This document shows, piece after piece, positions 35,101 through 47,800 of a stretch of 64,000 nucleotides of DNA. Source of the DNA: Benincasa hispida (lineage: Eukaryota > Streptophyta > Magnoliopsida > Cucurbitales > Cucurbitaceae); assembly GCF_009727055.1 (NCBI RefSeq), contig NC_052359.1, positions 20,674,157 through 20,738,156 on the forward strand, given 5' to 3'. Each line of letters begins with the position of its first letter. Positions within the stretch are counted from its first letter, which is position 1. The notes below the pieces were generated by a model, which worked only from the letters and a program-made list of their open reading frames with translations, was not told the DNA's origin and searched no databases. The position numbers and the translations under genes were made by a program.

Positions 35101-36482
35101 CCAAATACAAGAGATAGAACATATGATAGTCCCTCTATCACTTTGTATCTTAGAATAACAGTGATAGACTGCTATCAAATGTCAAATCTCACATAGACTC
35201 CGATAGAGGATTTATCATGTCTATTGAGATAGACAGAGATAGAATCACTATTTGTTCTATCCGAGAGAGACACTATAGAGTTCTACCATTGTTCTATCTA
35301 AGATAGAGAGAGATATATATATATCTTCTGTCATATGAGGATAGACAATGATTTTTATCTTTCATCATATGCTTATAGGTATATGAAGTTGAAGAAGACA
35401 TCTAATTGAAATTGAAACAATAAAAGAAGAATATGGATGAAACAGATAAAGAAATGAGACAAGAAGCTGAAGCAAAAAAGTGAGACCATAAGAAAATCAA
35501 AAAAAGAGAAAGAAGATCTAAACATAGAAATGAGGAAAAAGTAAATATCGTTGTTTATATAAGTGATGATCAGACAAAATAATAGTTACTTGTTCTATCA
35601 TTAGTTTGTTCTTATGAACTCCAAGATCTCTTGTAGAAAATCAATGAAGAAAAACAAATTTAGAAAAAGAGATTAGAAATGAAGATCTAAGCTAGAAGAA
35701 GAGTAAGAGAAAGTAGATGAAAGAAATACTAGAAGAAGACCAAGAGAAAGTTTAAATGCAAATCAAGTAGAAGAAGGAGAAGAAAGGAGGACAAGTTCTA
35801 AGAAGAGCACAATGATATGAGAAGATACTAAAATGAGGAGTGAAAGAGATTCATATATTAGGATGAGAACCGACAGAAGACCAGAAGGCAGAAGAAAAAT
35901 TTGATGGAAAGAAAGACAAAATTAGAGAAGAAACTGATAGTGAAGAGGAGAATACAGATGAAGAGATTCAAACAAATTAAATTATGAGAAATTAGAAGGG
36001 GAAAATAGTTAAGAGCGGGCAAGCGTTATATTATTTTTGACCAAAGGCTAGAAGATACACTGTCCACTGAAGGAGCACTTTATAAGAGTATCATGAGCGC
36101 CATCGGATCTTTTCAATTTTACCGTGACTGAAATACACCATACATTCGAACATACAGTTATGAAAATTCTATATTATATTTTTATACGGGCAGTGAACAC
36201 TAATATATAATATATTAGTTCTCATACCAGTTTATATCTTCAAGCTTTGGAACCTCAACGCAGCGGAAGACCTTACCCGATCAACCAAAATGCCTAGAAA
36301 ATATGTCGCTTGCTAGCAGCTTTACGAACAAAATCAGTAAACAATGAACGCAGTGGGATGACACCACCAGAAAGGAGCTTTGGGTATTCTCGGTATGAGA
36401 ACTCTATATTCTTTGGTATATATATATATAAGAATAATCTGTTAGACGACAAGCAAGTGGGAGAGAATAGGAGAAGCTATTA
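32147..36482 (-). repeat. Left arm of a 4.3-kb palindrome (probable read fold-back)
   Basis: The arm is the reverse complement of 36509-40765 throughout. For example, GTTGAACATGAATTGATATGG at 33293 mirrors the text ending at about 39641, and the LTR edge TGAAGGAGCAC at 36068 mirrors 36930. The position sums drift only from 72998 to about 72917 over the arm, so differences are mostly small indels, as in raw long reads. All plus-strand relics in this arm (DUF1985 fragments 33290-34130, E/K-rich text 34330-36000, 'tctatct' array 32147-33230) are therefore mirror images of features described for the right arm and probably do not exist as separate loci. Confidence 0.8.
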
Positions 36483-36508
36483 TTCCTCCGTTTTGTTTTG
36501 AGAGAGAT
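36483..36508 (+). other. Probable PacBio SMRTbell adapter remnant
   Basis: At the exact centre of the palindrome, between the inverted TAGCT(T)CTCCTATTCTCTCCC arms, sits TTCCTCCG followed by TTTTGTTTTG and AGAGAGAT. The standard SMRTbell hairpin adapter contains a run of TCC triplets, then GTTGTTG triplets, then AGAGAGAT in this order. The match is imperfect (triplets lost, GTT read as TTT), as expected from a noisy raw read. It has no counterpart elsewhere in the arms. Confidence 0.8.
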
Positions 36509-36930
36509 TATACAATAGCTCCTATTCTCTCCCACTTGCTTGTCGTCTACAAGATTAGTTCTCCTCCTACCTCTAACCAAACTCACCAAAGACCACACTT
36601 TGGTTCTCACTCCGAGAATACCAAAGGCTCCTTTCTGGTGGTGTTCATCCCCACTGCGTTCATTTGTTTACGATTGTTCGTGCTGCTGCAGCCGACATAT
36701 TTTCTAGGCATTGTGATCGGGTAAAGGTCTTCCGCTGCGGGTGATTCCAAAGCTTGAAGAACGTCTTCAACTGGTATGAGAACTATTTCCCTTACTTGTA
36801 GTGTTCAAAACATGCCGTTAATTATGTATATTTACATAACTGTATGTTCGAATGTATTGGTGTATTTCAGCAGGAAAAAATTGAAAAGATCGATGGCGGT
36901 CATGGATACTCTTCATAAAGTGATCCTTCA
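36509..36930 (+). mobile_element. 3' end of a family S LTR
   Basis: Matches the 3' end of the copies at 4202 (+) and 29390 (-): ACTTGCTTGTCGTC, TTCTCACTCCGAGAATACC, CAGCGGAAG-type text inverted, then ...AGTGATCCTTCA at 36930. The 5' part is missing because the palindrome folds inside the LTR at about 36495. The bases after the LTR (GTGAC) start the flanking gene relic. Confidence 0.8.
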
Positions 36931-38879
36931 GTGACAGTGTATCTTCTAGCACCTTGGTCAAAAAAATTACGCTTGCCCCGCTCTTACTATTTTCCCTTCT
37001 ACCTCTTTCCTTTTGTTTGAATCTCTCATCTGTATTCTCTTCACTATCAGTTTCTTCTTCTATTTTTCTTCTTCAATCAACAATTTTCTTCTGCTTCTGG
37101 TTTTCCTCGTTGGTCTCTCCTTCTGAAAGTGAATCTCTTCACTCTCAATATTATATCTTCCTCCATTGTGCTCCTTCTTGAACTTGTTCCTCCTTATTTC
37201 CCTCCTCTTCTACTTGATTTGCATTTACTTTCTCTTGGTCTCTTCTAGTTTCTCTTCATCTACTTTCTTCTTACTCTTCTCTACTTGTCTTCATTTTCTT
37301 TTCTTTTCTCAATTTGTTTTTCTTCATTGATTTTCTACAAGAAGATCTTGGAGTTTCATAAGAACAACACTAAATGATAGACAACGATAACCTATTATTA
37401 TTTTCTATCATCACTTAATATAAACAACGATATTTACCTTTTCTCATTTCTAGTTTTAGATCTTCTTTCTCTTTTTGATTTCTTATGGTTCAACTTTTCT
37501 GCTCAGCTCTCTGTATTCTTTATCTGTTCATCATATTCTTCCTTTTGTTTCAATTCAATTTCAATGTCTTCTCAACTTCATATACCTATTAAGCATATGA
37601 TAGAAAGTAAAAAATCATTGTCTATCTATATAGACAGAGATAGTATTCTATCTCTATCTATCTTAGATAGACAATGTAGAACTCTATTAGGTCTCTCTCG
37701 GATAGAACAAAAATAGTATTCTATCTCTGTCTATCTCAAATAGACAATGATAAATCTCTATCGGAGTCTTATGTGAGATTGACATTGATAGCAGTTCTAT
37801 CACTGTTCTATCTAAGATACAAAGTGATAGAGGACTATCATTGTCTATCTCTGTATTTGAATAAAAAATAGATTAAGAAAAGAATCAAACCTCAGCAACA
37901 GTTGGTTTGGGTTTTCCAAATCTCTTGGAATCGGATCGATATTATCTTTTATTCAAGTTGTTGTGTTTGTATCTCAGTTTCCCACTGTTATTGTTTTCTA
38001 TCTAAGAATCTATTGTTTTTTATCTAAGAAAGTAAGAGACATAAAAAAATATATAATATTAAAGATAGACAGTGATAGAGACTATCATTGTCTATCATAC
38101 ATACAAACCTTTCTTTCCTTTTGACTCTCATTTTCAACTTAGATCTACAAGGAATAGCAATTTTAGTTAATAAATATGCAATAGTATATGACAAACCAAA
38201 TACTTACCCCAGATAAATATGTTGTTACATAGTTAACCATTGCATCAAGATCATGACTTTCTTCCAAAATTCAAAAGACTAGAGAAGGCGGTTTGTTTTT
38301 TTTCAACACCTTCTTCATGCTTTTGTTGTTGTGGAGAGATTTTATAATGGAAGTCTACAATTCAGGCTTCTATAATTGACCTTAATGTTTTGATTTCTTC
38401 TTGACTTTGTTTTCAAAAGATTATGTTCTTTCTACTATTTTCTGTTGGACTTTTCTTAATTCACTAATTTCTTTATTATTATTATTTGCTCGTTCTTCTT
38501 GAATTTTTTCTTTCTTTTCTCTCGTTCATTTGCCTCTCACTCTTCTTTTTTTTTCCCTCTCTTTCTCCTCCTCTGCCTCAACTTCTATGAAATATTGAAA
38601 ATTTATTGAGATTTTTCTTCTATTAGATGCAGTAGTGTCACAAAACTACAAGTGAACAAATGTTAAATTATTAGAGAAAAAACTAGCACCATTAGTTATA
38701 GATAGTGATAGTAGTCTATTACTGATCTATCATTGATTAGACATAGAAAAACACTATCACTATCTATCTTTAAAGTGATAGACAACGAAAAATGTTCCCA
38801 TTTAAGAAATTACTTACATCTTCGATTTCGAAAATGTTCTCATTTAGAGTCCTCCACTCATCTGACTCCAAGCACTCCC

Positions 38880-39720
38880 ATGCGATGATTCTTGGACTTT
38901 TAATTTTCAAGTTTCCTTCCTAATCCAACATCTAAAGTTGAAAATTTTGGGATTGTATCAAAAAGCTCAATAAACTAATGCTAATAGAGAATCCTTGAAG
39001 GTAGACAGCATCATTCTTAATATATGATGCTCTCTTAAAGAATTGATAGGTTAGGTTGTAAGAAAATCTTCCCCAAGGATAGTCTTTGAAGGCTTGTTCA
39101 TCATCTAAAATATCTAGGTATTTGAAATTGACATGGTTGTGTTGTTGCTTGGGAATAAAAAGAGCTTTTAAAATGTAGAGATTGACTAATTTAACTTTCA
39201 ATGACTCTTCCTCCTCATGTAGTGCTATGAAGTTCTCTCTATACCTCTCCTAGTTATATGATCGTCATGAAGAAAAAAGTATACCTAATTCAGACACTTT
39301 TTCTTTCTCCTAAATCTAATTAAGGGAATTTGTGGCCTTTCAATCCAGTTACTAAACAAAATTCCTTCAACCCAAATTCTGCTATATTGGCCATTAAAGT
39401 TAAATGCAAGGACATTTGGCTTCTTCGTATAGCATTGTCTTCTTACTAAGTAGTTGAGGAAGTGGTTGGATATTTTGGCCATTTAATATTAAGAAAGTGT
39501 CCAAATGAGCCATTTAAAAAACTTTTAGAGAAATTATTTCATCTAACTTTGTTCCTATCAAATTTAAGACCTCTACACTAAAGTAGACTGTAACTCTTAA
39601 GTTTCTATTCTCATTTTCCATGATCAATTCATGTTCCACCTGTTGAAAAGAAATATTTAACAATATGTTAGAAAGTAAAATTTGAATAACACCAACAACT
39701 ATTAAGATAACTATCAATAA
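38880..39720 (-). pseudogene. DUF1985-type gene relic (Ulp1-transposon-associated)
   Basis: Minus-strand frames at 39717-39514, 39482-39285 and 39201-38932 line up as one protein broken by single-base indels. They contain NHFLNYLVRRQCY...FNFNGQ-R, then VKLVNLYILKALFIP...YLDILDDEQAFKDYPWGRFSYNLTYQFFKRA...YLQGFSISI. The YPWGR.SY..T...KRA box and the following Y.L.GF box are hallmarks of plant DUF1985, usually found N-terminal to C48 (Ulp1-like) peptidases in MULE-type elements. Downstream on the same strand (38560-36960) is a Glu/Lys-rich stretch, the low-complexity linker often seen in these proteins. No peptidase core is visible. Whether the frameshifts are biological or read errors cannot be decided here. 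Confidence 0.65.
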
Positions 39721-39729
39721 TATTTAACA

Positions 39730-40980
39730 ATATCTATGAGATAGTATTCAATCTCTGTCTATCTGTCTATCTCTGTTTATCTCAATTCAAAGTTATCAAA
39801 TAATAACAACTCAATTAAACAAATATACTAGTGCAAACAATATACAAATTATAGAAACAGATATTAGTTATTTACCATTGATGTTTATCACTGTCTATCT
39901 AAGATAGACAAAGATAGTACTCTGTTACTGTCTATCTAAGATAAACAAAGATAGTGCTCTATCATTGTCTATTGTAGATAGACAGAGATAGTGTTTTGTC
40001 TTTGTCTATCTTCAATTCAAAGTTACCAATAATAGATCCACTCAACTAAACAAATATAGAGTGCAAACGATATAGAAGCTATAGAAACAGATATTAGTGT
40101 TTACCATTGAAGGTCTATCACTGTCTATCTCAATTCATTAGTTATCAATAATAAATCACTAAACTACATATAGAGTGCCAAATATAGAAACTATAAAAAC
40201 AGATATTAGTGTTTACCATTGAAGTCTATCACTATCTATCTTAATTCAAAGTTATCATTAATAGATCCACTCAACTAAACAAATAAGAGAACAAACCATA
40301 TAGAAACTATAGAAACAGATATTAGTGTTTACCATTGAAGTCTATTACTGTCTACCTGAGATAGACAAAGATATGAGATAGATAGAGATAGTACTCTATC
40401 TCTATTCTATCTCAATTCAAAATTGTCAATACTAGATCCACTCAACTAAATAAATATAGAGTGCAAACCATATAGAAATTATAAACAAATATTAGTGTTT
40501 ATCATTGAAGTCTATCACTATCTATCTGTGATAGACAGAGATAGTATTCTATCTTTGTCTATCTCAATTCAAAGTTATTAATAAGAATCCACTCAGTTAA
40601 ACAAATATAGAGTGCAAACGATATAGGAACTATAGAAACAGATATTAGGTTTACCATTGAAGTCTATCACTGTCTATCTGAGAGAAACAGATATATATTT
40701 ATCTTTACTATCTCAATTTCAAAGTTAAATAACAGATTCACTCAACTAAACAAATATATAAATGATATATTGGAACTATAGAAACAGAATTAGTGTTTAC
40801 CAATCTCTGTCTATTTCAGGTTCAAAGTTATTAATAACATATCCACTCAACTAAACAAATATAGAGTGCAAGACGATATAGGAACTATAGAAACAGAATT
40901 AGTGTTTACCATTGAAGTCTATCACTGTCTATCTAGTATTCTACTCTGTCTATCTCATAAGACAAGATAATTTTTTCTTC
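39730..40980 (+). repeat. Tandem array of 110-190 bp units with self-complementary core
   Basis: Eight or so units, each with AGAAACAGATATTAGTGTTTACC, ATTGAAGTCTATCACTGTCTATCT, one or more TATCT(G/A)AGATAGACA palindromes, TCAATTCAAAGTTAT and ATCCACTCAACTAAACAAATATAGAGTGC. Unit anchors (CAGATATTAG) occur at about 39857, 40087, 40199, 40315, 40490 and 40638. Unit length varies with the number of palindromic inserts. The same TATCT palindromes are scattered in the presumed introns at 37620-37860 and 38050-38100. Confidence 0.85.
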
Positions 40981-43900
40981 TATTATATCTTAATAATTAT
41001 CAATAGTAGATGAATTGATGTTAAAGATAGTTGACATATAAGTACATTTAAATAGCATTATTAAATAAGCATGATGCACAACAAGTTTGTATTTGATATT
41101 AAAATTCTACTGATACATGAAGAATTTGAAGTTAACTATTTTTAGTTTTACCTTCTTCATCTCTTTATATTTTTTGTTTTTTATTTGGTTATTGATGATT
41201 CAGCTACCATTATTTTTCTTTCATTTTCTTTGCTTCCATCAACTTTGACCTTTTTTCTTACCATATAAGTTAAACAAAATTAGTGTCAATAATGTTTAAT
41301 ATATGATTTAAATAGAAGAATTAATGAAATGAAAAGAAAAGATAATGATTATAACCTTGATGGATTTGGATGATAGATTATAACCTTGAAGAATCAAAAG
41401 CAACAATAGGAAAAGAAGATGAAGCAGATACAAAAAAAAAAAAGAAACAAAAACGGAGACACAAAGAAAATGAAGCAGTGGAAGAGGGAGAAGCCGGCGA
41501 GATAGAGGGCAATAAATGGTTATCGTGTAGTATCTAAGGATTCGTTGCCGTTGGAAAGAAGATATGAGAAGACGTGACTTTTGGATAATCTGATTAATCG
41601 TTGGAGAGAGTTGCGATTTTTTGTGTGGTCTAGGATATTTTCAGTATTTCGCATGTTAGGTTGGACTTTCTTCCATCTGTTTTGGGTTTCTTTTTAATTT
41701 TACTTTAATTGTAAATAATTTGGATTTTTTTATTACATTTGAAAAGACCCCTACTAAATGCTTAAAAAAAGGGAGATAATATATCCTATTATGTAAAAAA
41801 GTTCAATTAGACACAAAAATAAATGTTGTCTGATAAAAGAATTTCATTTCGAAAAAAATTGAATATATTTAAAACCTATTAGATAAAAAATTAATAGTTA
41901 TTTGTGGATCCATTATTAAATATTGTTAAAGAACTTGTTAGATCCGAAATCAAAATTTTAAAGGCCTTAGAATACAAATTCAAAACGTAGACACAACTTT
42001 AAAATTAATATTTATACTAAAATTTAAATGCTGTTGGATAAAACTATTTATTATATACCATAAATTTACCTAAAATAGTTGCTACGGATTAAACAATATT
42101 TGTAGTTGTATACGTATATATGCGAAAAAAAATCAAAACAGAAATTAAGTTTTTAAAACTAGTTTCACAAGTGTATTGAAAATCACAAAAAAATAATATA
42201 GATTGTAAAATTAAATAATTAAATAATTAAATAGATATATCATAAATATATGAACATTTATAAATGAAATTAAAGAATAATGTGTGATATCTTACCCTTT
42301 AAAAAATAAATTAAAAATAATATTGAATAATATATAAATAAGAAATTAGATATGTTATGACAAATACATTTTAAAAAATCAAAGTCATGACTTCAACTTT
42401 TTTTGAAAAGGCAATCATATAGCAATCACATAGAAATCAGATAGCAATCAAATTTTTCGAGCAGAAGTTTTTTTTTACATGTTTTGAAAAAACAAACCTA
42501 GAAATACGTGCTTAATTTTTAATTATTTTGTTATTAAAATTGCAAATAAAAAGAGACTTAATATATCAACAACATTCCAACTAGTCGTTATTGATTGCCT
42601 CATTATTCAATGAAGCACAAGACAATATTTTTGTTATTTTTGGAAACGATACAAATATACACAATAAAGTATTCATTTTCTGGTGGCAGGGCATCAAACC
42701 GCTTTGGATCCGCCCTGCTTACATAGGAGCAACATAATTACTTTTATACTTTTATTATTATATATCCTATTGATAAAATTATTTTACAATAACAAATTTT
42801 GTTAACAGTTATGAGATGATAGGATTTTTAAGATTTATATATAATATATGGTTTTGAAGTATAAAAGTGTGGTGGTAAATATATTAATATAAATGTTAGA
42901 TATTCCACTTGTGATGTTTTTGGTTCTCTTCGCTGCGGGAATAAGTACTACTATCTTATGTTGCTATCCAGTTGAATAGTTAGTTTTCTACTGTCTGTGG
43001 AATATCTCTTGGGGTATTCGCAATTTGATCTAGAGCGAAGGTAAATTTGTGTGTATATGTGAATCGTATATTGGTTTATTTTTTGCTGTTAGTATTTGGA
43101 ATTTATACCGGAAGTAAGTATAGTGTCATAAGTTTTCATTTGGTCTCTAATTTCAAGGAGGTGTATACTTTTTTAGTTCGTGGGTGTGTGATCTATTTGG
43201 AGTCTATTATATTGGATATTTTATTGTTCGCTAGGGTTTTAAGAATTATGTTAGCTAATTTGTTTCTGAGCTTAAATTTGTGTGTAAGGTTTGTTATTTC
43301 CTATGGTGTGCCTTAATGGTTGTCTCCAAAATTATATTTTTATCCTTCTGAATTCTTCATTAAATATCTTATATGTTTGTGAGGCTTGATATTTAGTAAT
43401 CTTTTGCGAATGTTAAAGAGGATTTATAAACTTAATATTTGAATTTCTTGATTATTTTGGGATGTCATTTGTACATTATAAGATAATATTAACATTAAGT
43501 TAATGTTAATGGTCTATTTGACATTTCTTATAACGCTATTAACACATTCCTTGTAATCATAGATTAGTTGTAATTAAGGATATAAACTTATCTATTCTGA
43601 TATATTCTTGTAACTATTTATTGTTCTTGTAAAGAGACATAAGAATCATTATGTTTAGCAATAATTAATTTGTTTGCAATGCTACATCTATTACAATCTG
43701 AATATCAAAGTGTTGCCAATTGATTTGCGTGGCAGATATGGTGCTTAGGTTTTATGCTTGCAATTAGTAGTGTATTAATAATATTTATCAATGAAAATTG
43801 TTTGCAGTTATCTGTTACAAGTTGCATGTGGTCAGTTTTTTTCATTTGATCATCGCAAAAAGACTGTTAAACAATAAATGCACGAATGATTTTTATTGAT

Positions 43901-44876
43901 TTGCTTTATTGTGAGTTTAGTGTATATTTTGTTTGTTATGGTTACTGAAAATTGGTTGTTGTAGGATAATACATTTTATACAATTACCTTAGATTTATAT
44001 TTTTATATCTCTTAATTCAATCAAACTATCTTGAGAATTATGACTTCTTATTTTTGTCTAAAAACATTTTACTTTGGTTTATTATGGTATAAATATTAGG
44101 ACTTAATAGTCATTCTCTAGTATTGATCGATTTTGTAGCAATTTTGTATTATATTTTATTTTTTCATTAATTGTACATAGTACGTTGTTAAGTTGGTATT
44201 ATTTTTTATTATATTATTGATTGCTCTCTAATAATAAATTTTTATTCATGAGTGTTTTATTTTATGTAATTTCAAAACACTCTGATGCTCGCTTATAGCA
44301 TTTAGTGCCGATGTTGCAGGACTCATGGTGTATGGTATTTGTATTTTTTTACTTTATAATAATTATTTTGTTGCATATTATATAAAGCCTTTGCTATGCA
44401 AATTCGCAGATAGTATTACTGTGCTCGATAAGTAAGAAAATATAAATGCTTTACAATAGAGAACATGTGTGTCTGTTTTTTTGTGTTTGCTTGAGATGGA
44501 GGTTGACTCGGTGTCATGATGTAAAGTTCCGTAGCCATGTGTACAGAGGAAATTAATCCGCTAATATATGTAGATTTTCTAGACGTATGAATGATTTATC
44601 CTCTATAGCTATAGAATTTTAATTGTTCACCTTTGCCAGTCTAAATATTTGTTCTTCAAAATTCTCCAAACAATATAATGAAAGATTTTAAAAAGTAAAG
44701 TGTGTTATTAAATTTTGAGAGTGATGTGTGAAGGATGAGGGGTTATAGAATTCCTTGAAATTGTATTGTTTATTAACGAGTAGGAATGTTTCGTGTGAGG
44801 ATTTTTGGAGCTGATAAATTTGTGGCACAACTTTTTATGTCATTGATATTTTAGTGGTGTTTGTAGGGCATTAAAA
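40766..44876 (+). repeat. Copy A of a direct duplication (error-rich)
   Basis: Collinear with 44877-48290. The first half (to about 42783) is close to copy B with many single-base indels. The second half (42784-44876) is recognisable only through islands such as AGTTTTCATTTGGTCTCTAA (43131/47129), TTAACATTAA.TTAATGTTAA (43488/47380), GGTCTATTTGACATTTCTTA (43511/47405) and TTCAAAA.TCTCCAA (44654/48184). It is about 600 bases longer than its partner there, i.e. insertion-rich noise. No gene recognised; the open frame at 43047-43316 falls in this noisy stretch and is not supported. Confidence 0.75.
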
Positions 44877-47800
44877 TGATATTGGAACTATAGAAACAGA
44901 ATTAGTGTTTACCAATCTCTGTCTATCTCAGTTCAAAGTTATTAATAACATATCCACTCAACTAAACAAATATAGAGTGCAGACGATATAGGAACTATAG
45001 AAACAGAATTAGTGTTTACCATTGAAGTCTATCACTGTCTATCTAGTATTCTATCTCTGTCTATCTGAGATAGACAGAGATAATGCTTTTTTTCTGTCTA
45101 TCTTAATTCAAATTTATCAATAGTAGATGAATTGATGTTAAAGATAGTTGACATATAAGTACATTATTAAATAGCATTATTAAATAAGCATGATGCACAA
45201 CAAGTTTGTATTGATATTAAAATTCTATTGATACATGAAGAATTTGAAGTTAACTATTTTAGTTTTACCTTCTTCATCTCTTCAGATTTTTTTTGTTTTT
45301 TATTTGGTTATTGATGATTCAGCTACCATTATTTTCTTTCATTTTTCTTTGCTTCCATCAACTTTGACCATTTTTTTTCTTACCATATAGTTAAACAAAA
45401 TTAGGTTCAATAATGTTTAATAAGTATGATTAAATAGAAGAATTAATGAAATGAAAAGAAAAGATAATGATTATAACCTTGATGGATTTGATGATAGATT
45501 ATAACCTTGAAGAATCAAAAGCAACAACATGAGAAGAAGATGAAGCAGTAGGACAAAGGAAGAAGAAAAAGGAGAGACAAAAAATGAAGCAGCAGCAGCG
45601 GGAGAAGAAAATGAAGCAGTGGAAGAGGGAGAGGCCGACGAGATAGAGGGCAATAAATGGTTATCGTGTAGTATCTAAAAATTCGTTGTCGTTGGAAGAA
45701 GAAGATATGGGAAGACGTGACTTTTGGATAATCTGATTAATCGTTGGATGAGTCGCGATTTTTTTGTGTGGGCTAGGATATTTTCAATATTTCGCATGTT
45801 AGGTTGGACTTTCTTCCATCTGTTTTGGGTTCTTTTTTAATTTTACTATTAATTGTAAATAATTTGGATTTTTTTATTACATTTGAAAAGACCCCCTACT
45901 AAATGCTTAAAAAAAAGGGAGATCAATATATCCTATTATGTAAAAAAGTTCAATTAGACACAAAAATTAAAATGTTTGTCTGATAAAAGAATTCATTTCG
46001 AAAAAAATTGAATATATTTAAAACCTATTAGATAAAAAATTAATAGTTATTTGTGGATCCATTATTAAATATTGTTAAAGAACTTGTTAGATCCGAAATC
46101 AAAATTTAAAGGCATGATAGATACAAATTCAAAACGTTAGACACTAAACTTTAAAATTTAACATTTATACTAAAATTTAAATGCCTTGTGATAAAACTAT
46201 TTATTATATACCATAAATTTACCTAAACTAGTTTGCTACGGATTAAACAATATTTGTATGTTTGTATACGTATATATATGCGAAAAAATCAAAACAGAAA
46301 TTAAGTTTTTAAAACTAGTTTCACAAGTGTATTGAAAATCAAAACAATATATAAATATATATAGATTGTAAAATTAAATAATTAAATAATTAAATAGTAT
46401 ATCAATATATATGAACATTTATAAATGAAATTAAGAGAATAATGTGTGATATCTTGCCCTTTTTAAAAAATAAATTAAAAATAATATTGAAATATATATA
46501 AGGAAAATTAGATTGTATGATAAATACATTTTAAAAAACTAAAGTCATGGCTTCAACATTTTTGAAAAGGCAGTCATATAGCAATCACATAAAAATCAGA
46601 TAGCAATCAAATTTTCTAGGGAAGTTTTTTTTTTACATGTTTGAAAAAAACAAAACCTAGAAATACGTGCTTAATTTTTAATTATATTTTTATTAAAATT
46701 GCAAATAAAAAGAGACTTAATATATATCAACAAACATTCCAACTAGCGTTTTGATTGCCTCATTATTCAATGAAGCAAAGACAATATTTTGTTATTTTTG
46801 GCAAACGATACAATATATACACAATAAAGTATTCATTTCAGGGGGCATCAAACCGCTTTGGATCCGCCCTGCTGACATAGGAGCAAATATTACTTTTATT
46901 TATATATATATATATCCTATGAAAAATTATTTTAAATAACAAAACTGTTAAAAATGTATATAAATAAGAGTAAATTATCACAGTTTATCCACGAAAGACT
47001 ACTATCTTTGTCTATCATTGGATAGTAGTCTATCACGGTCTATCGCAAATAGACAATGAAATTTTGTTGTATGTATAAATATTTTGGTTCATTTTTCTAT
47101 ATTTGAAATCATCCCGATTTTAATTATAGTTTTCATTTGGTCTCTAAATTTCAAAAGGTTATACTTTTATCCATGAATATTGAGTTTATAAAATTTCATT
47201 TTGTCTCTAGGTTTTAAAATGTAAAGACTAATTTTATCACTAAATTTTTATTTTGTTTCCACATGGTTCCTAGGTTTCAAAATTTATATTTTTATCTCTG
47301 ATCTTTCATTAAATACTTACTTTAGTGCCTTGATGTTAATATCTGTTGGCGAATTTAAAAGATAAAACTAAGACATTAAGAATATTAACATTAATGTTAA
47401 TGTTAAGGTCTATTTGACATTTCTTAACGCATAACACATGATTGAATAAATTATTGAATTAAGGATAAAACTATTATTCGATATTTCTTGTAACTATATT
47501 TTAACAAATAACATATGTTAGCAAATTAATTGTTGCAATGTACTCTATTACAACAACGAATACAAGTGTTCCAATTTATGCGTTGCAATAGGCATATCTG
47601 CAATAGTTTATAAATATATCAATAGAAAATTGTTGCAATTATCTACAAGTTTGCATCAGTTTCTATATCATCACAAAAAGATTGTTACAATATGCACGCA
47701 TGCTATGATTTTGTTATATGTTGGTACCAAAATTGTTGTGGTAACATTATACAATTACAATATTATCTATAACGCTACAACATAACTATTGGAATATACT

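Larger units (their letters stand above)
36509..40765 (+). repeat. Right arm of the palindrome
   Basis: Inverse partner of 32147-36482. Contents read left to right: an LTR 3' end (36509-36930), minus-strand E/K-rich coding relic (about 36960-38560), a DUF1985 relic (38880-39720), and the start of the 'tctatct' tandem array (39730 on). Of the two arms this is more likely to be the genomic orientation, because the sequence continues from it into 40766 and beyond. Quality is still low, with frequent single-base indels in recognisable frames. Confidence 0.75.

Noticed and set aside
32147..40765. A natural 4-kb inverted duplication of a DUF1985 gene, or a hairpin small-RNA locus
   Set aside because: The adapter-like core, the adjoining N gap and the raw-read-like indels make a sequencing fold-back far more likely.
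39730..40980. CRISPR-like array
   Set aside because: Repeats and spacers are not of constant length, spacers are themselves repeats, and this is a plant nuclear context.
43047..43316. 89-codon hydrophobic frame, possible small membrane protein
   Set aside because: It falls in the error-rich copy A and has no equivalent frame in the cleaner copy B.
45471..45653. 60-codon Ser/Ala-rich minus frame
   Set aside because: Complement of a GAAGAAGCAG-type simple stretch; no support in copy A.
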